A stretch of DNA of 64,000 bases from Bacteroidota bacterium (GCA_023424395.1 JAFADY010000045.1:1-64000); one strand, 5' to 3'; shown: positions 42,023-51,465, numbered from the stretch's first letter. Numbers and translations: made by a program. Notes: generated by a model not told the origin, from the letters alone.

Positions 42023-42355
42023 TTATTTATGTCCTATCAAATTCAAGCCAACGATTGACAATATCAAAGTGGTGAGGAAAAATATCTTTAAAAAAGAAAT
42101 CGGTTCTTTCAGAATTAAAATTCCGGCTAAAACGGTAAAAGTGGCTCCCAAACCCGACCAAACGGCGTAACCGACACTCACGTTCACTCCATTTTCTATG
42201 GCTTTGTAAAGCATAAACATGCTCAAGGAAACCGAAATAAGGAATGAAAATAACCAGAAAACAAATATCTTTCCCGAACTGTCGGACATTTTTGACAGGC
42301 TAAATGCGAAAACGGCTTCGAATAGTCCGCCGATGAGTAAAAAAATCCACTGCAT
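42023..42355 (-). CDS. small multidrug-resistance (SMR) family transporter
   Basis: 110 residues, four membrane helices, with the essential Glu of helix 1 in GGLFEAVFAFSLSKM. SMR proteins are dual-topology dimers exporting cations such as quaternary ammonium or guanidinium; GYAVWSGLGATFTVLAG is the helix-3 motif. Which subgroup (EmrE-like or guanidinium-type) cannot be decided by eye. It is a single gene next to a palindromic repeat. Confidence 0.88.
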   Translation of the reverse strand: MQWIFLLIGGLFEAVFAFSLSKMSDSSGKIFVFWLFSFLISVSLSMFMLYKAIENGVNVSVGYAVWSGLGATFTVLAGILILKEPISFLKIFFLTTLILSIVGLNLIGHK

Positions 42356-42378
42356 AATAAAATTATTTACAAAACTTG

Positions 42379-42406
42379 TAGAGACGCAACAAGTTGCGCC
42401 TCTACA
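42379..42406. repeat. palindromic repeat (GTAGAGACGCAA...TTGCGCCTCTAC), copy 2
   Basis: GTAGAGACGCAA (42379-42390), CAAG, TTGCGCCTCTAC (42395-42406), a 12-bp stem with one A-C mismatch. It belongs with the 17895 copy. It follows ppdK on the minus strand and may aid termination. Confidence 0.65.
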
Positions 42407-42433
42407 TAAAAAATCACATCGTAATTGTGAAAT

Positions 42434-45151
42434 TTATTCTACTGCTGCCTGCGCTGCGGCCAAACGTGCAATGGGCACGCGGAACGGTGAACAGGAAACA
42501 TAATTCAAACCAACGGTGTGACAGAATTTTACGGATGAGGGCTCGCCGCCGTGCTCGCCGCAAATACCACATTTAAGCGTTGGTTTCACACCGCGCCCGT
42601 TTTGTACGGCCATGCGCACGAGTTGCCCCACTCCGTTCTGGTCGAGGACGGCAAATGGATCTTGTTTCAAAATTCCTTTGTCGATATATAAAGGAAGGAA
42701 TTTAGCCACATCGTCGCGGCTATAACCGAAAGTCATTTGTGTTAAATCGTTCGTTCCGAAAGAGAAGAAATCGGCTTCTTTAGCAATTTTGTATGCGGTG
42801 AGCGCTGCACGCGGGATTTCGATCATTGTCCCGATCTTATATTCTACTGAATCGCTGTTTTCGCTGAAAACTTTTTTGATCGTATTTTCGATGATCTCTT
42901 TCTGAGCTTGAAATTCGTAAACAATGCCCGTCAGCGGAACCATGATCTCGGGAATTGCTTTGATGCCTTCTTTTTTCAATTCCAATGCAGCTTCCATGAT
43001 AGCGCGGGTTTGCATTTCGGTAATTTCGGGATACAGATTTCCCAAGCGGCAACCGCGTAACCCAAGCATTGGGTTCGATTCCATCAGGCTTTCAACGCGT
43101 TCGTGAATATCTTTGTAGGAAATTTCCATTACTTTAGCCATTTCCATTTGTCCTTTCTCATCGTGAGGAACAAATTCGTGCAAAGGAGGATCGAGCAAGC
43201 GAACGGTAACCGGATATCCGGTCATTGCTTTGAAAATTCCTTTGAAGTCTTCTTTCTGTAACGGCAATAATTTTGCCAATGCTTTGCGACGGCCTTCTTC
43301 GTCTTTCGCAAGGATCATTTCACGCATGGGTACAATTTTGTCTTCTTCGAAGAACATATGTTCTGTGCGACACAATCCGATACCGGTTGCTCCAAAATTG
43401 CGCGCTACTTGGGCATCGCGGGGTGTGTCGGCATTGGTGCGTACGTTCATGCGGGTATATTTATCGGCAATTTTCATTAATTCTGCAAAGTCCAGGCCCA
43501 ATTCGGCGTCTTGCGTAGCAAGTTTACCTTCGTAAACGTTACCGGTGGTCCCGTTCAACGATATCCAATCGCCTTCTTTCAATTCTTTGCCGTTGATGGT
43601 CATGCTTCTTTCTTTGTAGTTAATAACCACTCCGTTAGCAGCCGACACACAGCATTTACCCATACCGCGGGCAACAACGGCAGCGTGCGATGTCATACCA
43701 CCGCGAGCGGTAAGAATTCCTTGTGCTGTAGCCATACCGCGAAGGTCTTCGGGCGAAGTTTCTATGCGACAAAGAATAACTTTTTTACCGTCTTTAGCCC
43801 ATTCTTCGGCATCATCGGCATGGAAAACGATTTGGCCTGCTGCCGCCCCCGGCGATGCAGGAAGCCCGTTTGTAATAGGTTTGGCTTCTGCCAATGCTTT
43901 TTTATCGAAAACGGGGTGCAACAATTCGTCTAATTTTTCAGGATCACAACGTTTCAAGGCTGTTTTTTCGTCAATATAACCCTGACGCAGCATATCCACG
44001 GCAATTTTAACCATAGCAGCTCCGGTGCGTTTTCCACTGCGTGTTTGAAGAATCCACAATTTACCGTCTTGAATGGTAAATTCAAGGTCTTGCATATCTT
44101 TGAAGTAATCTTCGAGTTTTTGTTGTGTTTCGATGAGTTCAGCGGCACAATCGGGCATTACTTCTTCGAGAGATGGAAATTTGGCGGCGCGCTCTTCTTC
44201 CGATACGCCTTGCAGTTTTGCCCAGCGGCGTGAACCTTCCGTAGTGATTTCCTGGGGAGTTCTAACACCCGCAACCACGTCTTCACCCTGTGCGTCGATC
44301 AGGTACTCACCGTTGAAAATATCTTCTCCGGTGGCGGCATCGCGTGTGAAAGCAACACCGGTTCCCGATGTTTTACCCATATTTCCGTAAACCATTGCCT
44401 GAACGTTAACGGCTGTACCCCACTCTTCGGGGAAATTATTCATTTTTCTGTAGAGAATGGCGCGATCGTTCATCCAGCTGTCGAATACGGCACAAACAGC
44501 ACCCCAGAGCTGATCCCAAGCACTTTCGGGGAAATCGTTTCCGGTTTGTTTTTTAACCGCTGCTTTAAAACGTGTTACAAGTTCTTTGAGGTCGTCAACC
44601 GTTAAATCATTGTCGAGTTCAACGCCTTTGGCGTGTTTCATTTCTTCCATTATCTCTTCGAACGGATCAATGTCGTCTTTGCTTTCGGGTTTCATACCAA
44701 GAACCACATCGCCGTACATTTGCACGAAACGACGATAAGAGTCCCACGCGAAACGTTCGTTGCCCGATTTTTTGGCGATGCCTTCAACGGCATCATCATT
44801 TAAACCAAGGTTCAAAACGGTATCCATCATACCAGGCATCGAAACGCGAGCTCCGGAACGTACGGAAACCAAGCACGGATTTTCTCTGTCGCCGAATTTG
44901 GCGCCCATTAAAGATTCTATATTCGCAATGGCCTGTTCTACTTCGGGACGAAGCAATTCGACAACATGGTCTTTTCCGAGCTGATTATATTCGGTACAAA
45001 CTTCCGTGGTAATCGTAAATCCGGGAGGAACGGGCACACCGATCAAATTCATCTCAGCAAGGTTTGCTCCTTTACCTCCAAGCAGATTTTTCATATCCGC
45101 ACGACCTTCGGCTACACCATTACCAAAGGTATAAACTCTCTTTTTTTTCAT
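42434..45151 (-). CDS. ppdK: pyruvate, phosphate dikinase
   Basis: 905 residues, the full-length enzyme interconverting phosphoenolpyruvate + AMP + PPi and pyruvate + ATP + Pi. Domains: ATP-grasp nucleotide domain (1-340, GGKGANLAEMNLIGVPVPPG), swivelling His domain with the phospho-His in GGMTSHAAVVARGMG, and the PEP/pyruvate barrel (about 530-905) with LGLRGCRLG, FSFGTNDLTQM and the catalytic Cys/His region LKCGICGEHGG. It is used for gluconeogenesis or PPi-linked glycolysis in anaerobes. It seems monocistronic. Confidence 0.97.
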   Translation of the reverse strand: MKKKRVYTFGNGVAEGRADMKNLLGGKGANLAEMNLIGVPVPPGFTITTEVCTEYNQLGKDHVVELLRPEVEQAIANIESLMGAKFGDRENPCLVSVRSGARVSMPGMMDTVLNLGLNDDAVEGIAKKSGNERFAWDSYRRFVQMYGDVVLGMKPESKDDIDPFEEIMEEMKHAKGVELDNDLTVDDLKELVTRFKAAVKKQTGNDFPESAWDQLWGAVCAVFDSWMNDRAILYRKMNNFPEEWGTAVNVQAMVYGNMGKTSGTGVAFTRDAATGEDIFNGEYLIDAQGEDVVAGVRTPQEITTEGSRRWAKLQGVSEEERAAKFPSLEEVMPDCAAELIETQQKLEDYFKDMQDLEFTIQDGKLWILQTRSGKRTGAAMVKIAVDMLRQGYIDEKTALKRCDPEKLDELLHPVFDKKALAEAKPITNGLPASPGAAAGQIVFHADDAEEWAKDGKKVILCRIETSPEDLRGMATAQGILTARGGMTSHAAVVARGMGKCCVSAANGVVINYKERSMTINGKELKEGDWISLNGTTGNVYEGKLATQDAELGLDFAELMKIADKYTRMNVRTNADTPRDAQVARNFGATGIGLCRTEHMFFEEDKIVPMREMILAKDEEGRRKALAKLLPLQKEDFKGIFKAMTGYPVTVRLLDPPLHEFVPHDEKGQMEMAKVMEISYKDIHERVESLMESNPMLGLRGCRLGNLYPEITEMQTRAIMEAALELKKEGIKAIPEIMVPLTGIVYEFQAQKEIIENTIKKVFSENSDSVEYKIGTMIEIPRAALTAYKIAKEADFFSFGTNDLTQMTFGYSRDDVAKFLPLYIDKGILKQDPFAVLDQNGVGQLVRMAVQNGRGVKPTLKCGICGEHGGEPSSVKFCHTVGLNYVSCSPFRVPIARLAAAQAAVE

Positions 45152-45212
45152 TTGTGATTTTATTTAATATATTGATTAAAAATATTTTATGACTTTAGGT
45201 GATAATTTCCCA

Positions 45213-45220
45213 CAAAAATA
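45213..45220 (-). promoter_or_regulatory. probable minus-7 box of ppdK
   Basis: Minus strand TATTTTTG, exact TAnnTTTG, 61 nt upstream of ppdK. No good minus-33 partner at 19-21 nt. Confidence 0.4.
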
Positions 45221-45260
45221 GCAATAAATTTGTTATTTAGGAAGAATCTATATAACAAGA

Positions 45261-46130
45261 TTACTGAGGGGTAGAATTTTCTTCCAATATCATTTCTTGT
45301 CGCTGCAAAATTCTATCATTTCCGGGTTCTTGATTGAAGTTTTCTCGCTTATCGGCAGGATTACCTAAAAAAACATTGTATAGCTGAATATTTCTGTCGA
45401 GTAGCTTTCTTTCCTGTAATTTGATAAATCCTGCAACACTACTCAAGGTGTCATTTTCCAAAAATTTTCTGGCTATATCCGTATAAGTTCTATTTTCCGT
45501 AATGTTGTTTACCAAATAAATTGTAGTATCGGTATATTCAAGTGTGAGAAACGACTTGATAGCGGGTTTGTAACCCGAAGGAATGCCAATTACATCGAAA
45601 GAAAACTCAAATTGCGGACTTGTTATTTTATTAACGATTTGCATAGAGTCGAGCCGAAAACGGAATCCGTTTCTGGGACTTACTTCGGAAAATGAATAAG
45701 TAGATGGAATATAGGAAAGAGTATTGAAACGCTGCGACCTGTTTTGTTGTTGTGAATACTGTTGATTAAGTTGTTGCTCGAAAACTTTCTGTTGCCTTTG
45801 GAGGCGTGCCTTAACGGAGTCGTTCATTTTTAAATAAACTTCTATCCTGTCTGAATACCAGGCGAGGGATGTATCCCATTCGGCTTGGGTTACATCGTGT
45901 TTATCGAAAACTTGTTTTATCAGGGCTTCTTTTTGTTGGGGAGTTGAGAATGTTTGGTAATCGTTCTCTATCATGGCTTCGGCTATGTAAACATCGTACA
46001 TGAGTTTTTCCATGTGTTTCCGGTTCAAGACTTCTTTCGGCCTATTACAAAATGAGAACAAGAAGCCCAGAATTACTAAAAAGATGAAATGTAAAACTAT
46101 TTTACGATTCACGAACAATTTCTTTCTCAA
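45261..46130 (-). CDS. DUF4296 lipoprotein
   Basis: 289 residues. It has a hydrophobic N-terminus with a lipobox-like FLFSFC (Cys about 28), then the DUF4296 domain (about 30-120: RKHMEKLMYDVYIAEAMIEND, HDVTQAEWDTSLAWYSDRIE). A Gln-rich, predicted coiled segment (VFEQQLNQQYSQQQNRSQRF) follows. DUF4296 proteins are surface or periplasmic lipoproteins of unknown role in Bacteroidetes, usually next to lspA. The start overlaps the lspA end by 29 nt, so it is translationally coupled. Confidence 0.8.
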   Translation of the reverse strand: MRKKLFVNRKIVLHFIFLVILGFLFSFCNRPKEVLNRKHMEKLMYDVYIAEAMIENDYQTFSTPQQKEALIKQVFDKHDVTQAEWDTSLAWYSDRIEVYLKMNDSVKARLQRQQKVFEQQLNQQYSQQQNRSQRFNTLSYIPSTYSFSEVSPRNGFRFRLDSMQIVNKITSPQFEFSFDVIGIPSGYKPAIKSFLTLEYTDTTIYLVNNITENRTYTDIARKFLENDTLSSVAGFIKLQERKLLDRNIQLYNVFLGNPADKRENFNQEPGNDRILQRQEMILEENSTPQ

Positions 46131-46797
46131 TTTTTTCTTTTCTTTCCTCGTCCAGTTTTTGTCTTTCCTTTTCAGACAATAAAGAATACGAAAGCGTTTT
46201 ACGGAAAAAAACCAATAACAAAATAACGCCTACGGTTATGGCCGAATCGGCAATGTTGAAAATAAAACGAAAGAACAACACATCTTTTCCACCCCAAATA
46301 GGCACCCAGCCGGGAAGCGTGGTGTCCACAAGCGGAAAATAAAGCATATCAACCACTTTCCCATGAAATAAAGAAGCGTAGCCCTCACCCCAAGGTACCA
46401 TAGAAGCCACATAACCTTCGTAGCTTGCTTCAAAAATCTCTCCGTAAACGATGCTATCGATTATGTTTCCCGAAGCGCCCGCCAAAACAAGCGCTATGCA
46501 AGCTATAAAACTTATTTTGTAATTATTCTTAATTAAATTGATCAGAAAAATAGTAATGAAAACGGCTGCAACAATACGAAACAAAGTGAGAAACAATTTT
46601 CCGCCTTCGGCTTCTATCCCAAACGCCATTCCGTTATTTTCAACAAAATAGATCTGAAACCATTCCAAGCCGAACATGTTGAAACTGTCTCTCAATGCCA
46701 TGTGAGTTTTCACCCATATTTTGGTTATTTGGTCGACGAGTAAAACCAAAAAAACTACAGAGAACGCAACAAGGCCTTTTTTTGTACTACTTTTCAT
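46102..46797 (-). CDS. lspA: lipoprotein signal peptidase (signal peptidase II)
   Basis: 231 residues from ATG at 46797 (KSSTKKGLVAFSVVFLVLLVDQ). LspA cleaves lipoprotein signal peptides after diacylglyceryl modification. The two catalytic Asp motifs are AGASGNIIDSIVYG and FNIADSAITVGVI; VENNGMAFGI is the conserved box. It is longer than enterobacterial LspA because of periplasmic insertions and a charged C-terminal tail (SEKERQKLDEERKEKIEKE), typical of the phylum. An upstream in-frame start at 46830 is less likely. Confidence 0.95.
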   Translation of the reverse strand: MKSSTKKGLVAFSVVFLVLLVDQITKIWVKTHMALRDSFNMFGLEWFQIYFVENNGMAFGIEAEGGKLFLTLFRIVAAVFITIFLINLIKNNYKISFIACIALVLAGASGNIIDSIVYGEIFEASYEGYVASMVPWGEGYASLFHGKVVDMLYFPLVDTTLPGWVPIWGGKDVLFFRFIFNIADSAITVGVILLLVFFRKTLSYSLLSEKERQKLDEERKEKIEKEIVRES

Positions 46798-46905
46798 AAA
46801 GTATTTTTTCTGATGTTTTTTCCATAACAAACCCCTACCGGAGTTATAAAACCCGATAAAATTTTGAATTTTGCATTTGAAATGAACATCTGCGCGTAAA
46901 TTCTT

Positions 46906-47286
46906 TTATTTGCGTTTCTTTTCCTTTGCTTCTATACTTAAAGTTGCATGTGGAACGGCGCGCAGCCGCTCTTTTGGAATTAACTTACCTGTTTCTCTAC
47001 AAACTCCGTAAGTCTTGTTTTCGATACGCACAAGCGCAGCTTGCAAATTCTGAATAAACTTCATTTGGCGTTGCGCGAGCCGTCCGGCTTCCTCTTTCGA
47101 TAAAGTAGAAGCGCCTTCTTCCAGCACTTTATAAGTTGGAGAAGTGTCCACGGTATCGTTTCCATCAGCGTTGGTGACAGCCGCACGATAATTTTCGTAC
47201 TCTTGTTTGGCTATCTCCAATTTTTCGTTAATTATAGCTCGGAATTCTTCTAATTCCTCGTCAGAGTATCTCGTCTTTTCACTCAT
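46906..47286 (-). CDS. TraR/DksA-like protein with degenerate zinc finger
   Basis: 126 residues, coiled-coil N-terminal half (about 8-85, DEELEEFRAIINEKLEIAKQ and onward) and a DksA-type C-terminal module (TYGVCRETGKLIPKERLRAV, then PHATLSIEAK). DksA proteins bind RNA polymerase in the secondary channel and modulate transcription with ppGpp. Of the four zinc cysteines only one remains (YGVC-x2-T and V-P-H-A in place of the second pair), so zinc binding is unlikely. This all-but-Cys form is common in Bacteroidetes (recall, unchecked). It lies 108 bp downstream of lspA in the same orientation. Confidence 0.85.
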   Translation of the reverse strand: MSEKTRYSDEELEEFRAIINEKLEIAKQEYENYRAAVTNADGNDTVDTSPTYKVLEEGASTLSKEEAGRLAQRQMKFIQNLQAALVRIENKTYGVCRETGKLIPKERLRAVPHATLSIEAKEKKRK

Positions 47287-47297
47287 AGTTAGTTATA

Positions 47298-47516
47298 TTA
47301 TTTGTTTATGATAATTTTTAATTTTGATTCAAGCCCGATAAAGGTATCGCCGATTATTTGCCATACTTCTTCTACATCAATTCCGAAGTAATTATGAGCA
47401 ATTATATTTCCAAATCCTATTATTTTAAACCAATTCACTTCACGAAAACAATTTAATTTTTTCAATTGCATCTATTATATTCAACAATAAAGAGAAATCC
47501 TTATGTGAAATTTCAT
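47298..47516 (-). pseudogene. decayed HepT-type HEPN toxin gene
   Basis: Pieces on the minus strand in different frames: first HKDFSLLLNIIDAIEKIKLF ending in TGA, then CFREVNWFKIIGFGNIIAHN and YFGIDVEEVWQIIGDTFIGL to a stop at 47298. This is the C-terminal core of HEPN (DUF86) proteins (GFRNxxxHxYFGID), but the central ~50 residues are missing, the frame is broken, and the RNase Arg of R-x4-6-H is Gly here. The original ATG at 47516 overlapped the MntA stop by 4 nt. Toxin function is lost. Confidence 0.85.
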
Positions 47517-47812
47517 ACGTATTTGACATCACCCAACACCCTATTTTTCATAAAAGGCTTCAAATATTTTATCCGACAAATATCCACCTCGTAATCAAAA
47601 ACCAATTTTATTTCTGTTTTCAACTTAGATTTCAAACCATACAAATCTTTTGTATTAGGTTTAAACTCAACTAAAAGGTCTATATCGCTTTTGTTAGTTT
47701 CTTCTCCACGCCCTAAAGAGCCAAACAAACCTATTTGCGTGAGATTATATTCACGAAAAAGCCTTGTTTTGTTTTTGCTTAAATAGTATAATATGTCGGA
47801 AGAACTTTTCAT
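47513..47812 (-). CDS. MntA-like minimal nucleotidyltransferase (antitoxin), orphaned
   Basis: 99 residues from ATG at 47812. Minimal nucleotidyltransferase core: IGLFGSLGRGEETNKSDIDL is the G-S-x-x-x-G-x8-D-x-D catalytic site and FDYEVDICRIKYLKP supplies the third acidic residue. In MntA/HepT systems this enzyme adds AMP to the HEPN toxin. Its partner downstream is a pseudogene, so this reading frame is an orphan that may be under relaxed selection. A possible longer in-frame TTG start (47827) lies at the promoter box. Confidence 0.88.
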   Translation of the reverse strand: MKSSSDILYYLSKNKTRLFREYNLTQIGLFGSLGRGEETNKSDIDLLVEFKPNTKDLYGLKSKLKTEIKLVFDYEVDICRIKYLKPFMKNRVLGDVKYV

Positions 47813-47824
47813 TTGCTTATTTCG

Positions 47825-47832
47825 CAAAGATA
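47825..47832 (-). promoter_or_regulatory. minus-7 box close to the MntA start
   Basis: Minus strand TATCTTTG, exact TAnnTTTG, ending 12 nt before ATG 47812. Transcription would start within a few nucleotides of the start codon. Confidence 0.45.
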
Positions 47833-47877
47833 ACTAATTTTCGTATTCATTATCCATGTTAAACATATAAAGGCCGA

Positions 47878-50800
47878 TTATTGTTTACGGATGTCAGCTG
47901 TCAAGCTAACTTCATCAATTTCAATTTCATCTTCAAAACGTTCGTTCAGAATTTCGATATTGTCAGCCAAAACTTGTGATTGGATATAATCCGAGAATTC
48001 AGTAATCGCAGCGTCAAATTGCGGATTCGATGAAAGTTTAATGTTGATGTGATCCGTTATTTCAAAATCTTTCGATTTGCGCAAATTCTGAATGCGGTTT
48101 ACCAGTTCGCGGGCGATGCCTTCTTTGCGAAGTTCGTCGGTAATGGTAATATCGAGCGCGATTGTCAGACGACCTTCGTTCGCCACCAGCCATCCGGGAA
48201 TATCTTCCGATATGATCTCCACATCATCGGTAGTAACAACGGCTTCTTGTCCGTCAATTTGCAGTGCGAACGACCCGTTTTTCTCCAACTCGTTGATTTC
48301 AATCTTCTCCATTACCTGAATTCGTTGCGCGAGTTGTTTCATGATCTTTCCGTAACGCGGACCGAGCTTTTTGAAATCGAGCTTCACACGCTTCACAAGC
48401 ATTTCGTTAGCTGAGTCCACAAAGTTGAGTTCTTTCACGTTTACTTCGCTCAAAATAAGCGATTCTACCGCTTCAATATTTCGTTTTTGTTCCTCATCAG
48501 CCACGGGAATCATGATTTTGGAGAGCGGCTGACGTACCTTGATATTCACTTTGCGACGCAATGCCAATACAATGGACGAAGCGGTTTGCGCCAGATACAT
48601 TTGCTCTTCGAGCGGTTTATCGATAAGCGAGTCGCTCCATTTCGGGAAATCGGCTAAGTGAACCGATTCAAACGCTTCGCTTCCGGTTGCAGTAACAAGG
48701 TCGAGATACAGCCTGTCTGAGTAGAACGGAGCGATGGGCGCCATCAGTTTTGCGACCGTCACCAGACATTCGTAAAGCGTTTGGTAAGCCGAAAGCTTAT
48801 CATCGGTCATTTCGCCGCCCCAGAAACGTTTACGGTTGAGACGCACGTACCAGTTGCTGAGATTATCGTTCACGAAATCCGAAATGGCGCGCCCGGCTTT
48901 GGTTGGCTCATAAGTATTGTAATCTTCGTCCACTTCTTTCACAAGAGAATTGAGCAGCGAAATGATCCAACGGTCGATTTCGGGACGTTTTTCTACCGGA
49001 ATTTGCGGATATTGGTTGCGGAAATCATCCACATTGGCGTACAGCACAAAAAACGAATAGGTGTTGTAAAGCGTTCCGAAAAATTTGCGACGCGCTTCTT
49101 CCACTCCGTCAATATCGAATTTCAAATTTTCCCACGGCGCGGCGTTGGTAATCATGTACCAGCGAAGCGGGTCGGAACCGTATTTTTCGATCGTTGCGAA
49201 CGGATCAACGGCATTGCCCAATCGTTTAGACATTTTATTGCCGTTTTTATCGAGCACCAACCCGTTGGAGACCACATTTTTAAAAGCCACGCTTCCTTTC
49301 ACCATCGCACTGATTGCGTGCAGCGTGTAAAACCATCCGCGCGTTTGGTCAACGCCTTCGGCGATGAAATCGGCAGGATATATTTTATGAAAATCTTCTT
49401 CCGAAATATGTGGATAGAAGACCTGCGCGAACGGCATGGCGCCGCTGTCGAACCAAACATCGATTAAATCCAGTTCGCGGCGCATGGGTTTTCCGCTGTC
49501 GGAAACCAATACGATGTTGTCCACGTAAGGACGATGCAGGTCGATATTATCGTATGCTAAGTCTTTATAATCTTTTAAATCAACGTCTTTCCACGGAAGT
49601 TCGTCCATAACGCCTGCGTCCAAAGCTTTTTGCATTTCAGCGAAAAGTTCTTTCACGGAACCGATACATTTTTCTTCTTTTCCGTCCTCGGTGCGCCAAA
49701 TGGGGAGCGGTGTTCCCCAATAACGGCTGCGGCTCAGGTTCCAGTCCTGCAGGTTTTCGAGCCATTTGCCAAAACGCCCTGTGCCGGTAGATTGCGGTTT
49801 CCAGTTGATGGTGTTGTTCAGTTCGATCATCTTGTCGCGGCACGCCGTGGTGCGCACGAACCAACTGTCGAGCGGATAATACAACACCGGTTTATCGGTG
49901 CGCCAGCAATGCGGATAGTTGTGTACTTGTTTTTCGATACGGAACGCACGATTTTGCTGCTTGAGCATAACGGAAAGGTCGATATCCAATGTTGCATCGT
50001 CTTCCGTAAGCGTCTCATCGTATTCGTTTTTCACAAAACGTCCGGCGTATTCTTTATATAAATCCTCATTCACGTTGTTTTTTACAAAATCGGGATCGAG
50101 GTCTTCTATTTTGAAATATTTCCCCGTTAAATCCACCATGGGGCGGAGATTTCCGTCTTTATCGGTAAGCGTGAGCCCGGGAACGTTGTGCTCTTTTCCG
50201 ATTTTCGCGTCATCAGCACCGAAGGTGGGAGCAATATGCACAATCCCCGTCCCGTCTTCCGTAGTTACGAAATCGCCCGTAACTACCCTGAAAGCATTGT
50301 CGGAGGCCTTTATCCACGGGATAAGCTGTTCATATTCTATTCCGTCAAGTTCCGAACCTTTCCACGTTTTTTCCAAAACACGAAACGGAACGTTTTTGTC
50401 GCCTTCTTTATAATCTTCGAGTTTTAATCCGCCATTTTTTTCGGGAAAATAAGCATTCAAAAGATTTTTTGCCAAAATGGCCGTCATCGGTTTTCCCGTG
50501 TACGGATTGTATGTTTGTACAGCAACATATTCAATATTTGGGCCCATCGCAAGCAGCACGTTCGAAGGCAGTGTCCACGGCGTGGTTGTCCATGCCAGGA
50601 TAAACGGTTCTCCAAATTCAGTCCATTCCGGAAGCGGGTTTTTTACCAAAAATTGTGCCGTGCAAGTAGTGTCTTTTACATCGCGATAACAACCGGGCTG
50701 ATTGAGTTCATGTGTACTTAATCCGGTTCCCGCCGCAGGCGAATAGGGCTGAATGGTGTAGCCCTTGTATAAATATCCTTTGTTGTAAAGGTCTTTGAGT

Positions 50801-51291
50801 AAATGCCAGAGGGTTTCGATGTAGCGGTTGTCGTACGTGATATACGGATCGCTCATATCCACCCAATAACCCATTTTTTGCGTGAGATCTTCCCACTCTT
50901 TGGTGTATTTCATTACTTCGGTACGACACGCAGCGTTATATTCGTCTACCGATATTTTTTTACCGATATCTTCTTTTGTGATACCCAGTGTTTTTTCTAC
51001 ACCCAATTCCACGGGAAGCCCGTGCGTATCCCATCCGGCTTTGCGGTTGACCAAAAAACCCTTCATGGTTTTGTAGCGGCAGAAAATGTCTTTTATTGAG
51101 CGAGCAATAACGTGGTGAATGCCCGGCATACCGTTTGCAGAGGGCGGGCCTTCGTAAAACACGAACTCGGGATACCCTTCGCGCGTTTCCAAACTCTTTT
51201 TGAAAACGTCTTTTTCATCCCATTTCTGCAACATTTCTTTATTTACATCCGAGAGATTTAATTGATTATATTCCGGAAACTTCCTGCTCAT
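47878..51291 (-). CDS. ileS: isoleucyl-tRNA synthetase (long form)
   Basis: 1137 residues. Class I synthetase with PSANGMPGIHHVIAR (HIGH region), the connective-peptide editing domain (TTTPWTLPSNVLLAMG, GTGIVHIAPTFGADD), KMSKS as NKMSKRLGN and a long C-terminal anticodon-binding region. At about 1140 residues without a C-terminal zinc finger it is the eukaryote-like class rather than the E. coli class. The start is ATG at 51291; a TTG two codons earlier is also open. It appears monocistronic with its own promoter. Confidence 0.97.
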   Translation of the reverse strand: MSRKFPEYNQLNLSDVNKEMLQKWDEKDVFKKSLETREGYPEFVFYEGPPSANGMPGIHHVIARSIKDIFCRYKTMKGFLVNRKAGWDTHGLPVELGVEKTLGITKEDIGKKISVDEYNAACRTEVMKYTKEWEDLTQKMGYWVDMSDPYITYDNRYIETLWHLLKDLYNKGYLYKGYTIQPYSPAAGTGLSTHELNQPGCYRDVKDTTCTAQFLVKNPLPEWTEFGEPFILAWTTTPWTLPSNVLLAMGPNIEYVAVQTYNPYTGKPMTAILAKNLLNAYFPEKNGGLKLEDYKEGDKNVPFRVLEKTWKGSELDGIEYEQLIPWIKASDNAFRVVTGDFVTTEDGTGIVHIAPTFGADDAKIGKEHNVPGLTLTDKDGNLRPMVDLTGKYFKIEDLDPDFVKNNVNEDLYKEYAGRFVKNEYDETLTEDDATLDIDLSVMLKQQNRAFRIEKQVHNYPHCWRTDKPVLYYPLDSWFVRTTACRDKMIELNNTINWKPQSTGTGRFGKWLENLQDWNLSRSRYWGTPLPIWRTEDGKEEKCIGSVKELFAEMQKALDAGVMDELPWKDVDLKDYKDLAYDNIDLHRPYVDNIVLVSDSGKPMRRELDLIDVWFDSGAMPFAQVFYPHISEEDFHKIYPADFIAEGVDQTRGWFYTLHAISAMVKGSVAFKNVVSNGLVLDKNGNKMSKRLGNAVDPFATIEKYGSDPLRWYMITNAAPWENLKFDIDGVEEARRKFFGTLYNTYSFFVLYANVDDFRNQYPQIPVEKRPEIDRWIISLLNSLVKEVDEDYNTYEPTKAGRAISDFVNDNLSNWYVRLNRKRFWGGEMTDDKLSAYQTLYECLVTVAKLMAPIAPFYSDRLYLDLVTATGSEAFESVHLADFPKWSDSLIDKPLEEQMYLAQTASSIVLALRRKVNIKVRQPLSKIMIPVADEEQKRNIEAVESLILSEVNVKELNFVDSANEMLVKRVKLDFKKLGPRYGKIMKQLAQRIQVMEKIEINELEKNGSFALQIDGQEAVVTTDDVEIISEDIPGWLVANEGRLTIALDITITDELRKEGIARELVNRIQNLRKSKDFEITDHINIKLSSNPQFDAAITEFSDYIQSQVLADNIEILNERFEDEIEIDEVSLTADIRKQ

Positions 51292-51327
51292 TACCAATGA
51301 ATTTATACCTTATAAAAAATCAGGTTG

Positions 51328-51358
51328 CAAAGGTAGCAATAAATTGAGAAATGGCAAT
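51328..51358 (-). promoter_or_regulatory. promoter of ileS
   Basis: The minus strand reads ATTG (51355-51358), 19 nt, TACCTTTG (51328-51335): one mismatch in the minus-33 box, consensus minus-7 and spacing. The leader is about 30 nt. Confidence 0.68.
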
Positions 51359-51449
51359 TGAAAATGAACGTTGATGAAATAAGAGATGTGTGTATTAACG
51401 TTCTTTTAACGAACAGTAGCAAAATATTTTTCGAAATCCGAAAAAACAA

Positions 51450-51457
51450 TACCTTTG
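51450..51457 (+). promoter_or_regulatory. minus-7 box 8 nt before the next start codon
   Basis: TACCTTTG matches the consensus; the ATG at 51466 follows 8 nt later. A TTTT element 19 nt upstream may be a weak minus-33. This resolves the start of the next gene to 51466. Confidence 0.5.
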
Positions 51458-51465
51458 ACTCATAT

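Noticed and set aside
48781..49467. 228-codon plus-strand open frame within ileS
   Set aside because: Shadow of ileS; no domain and His/Phe-rich composition typical of antisense frames here.
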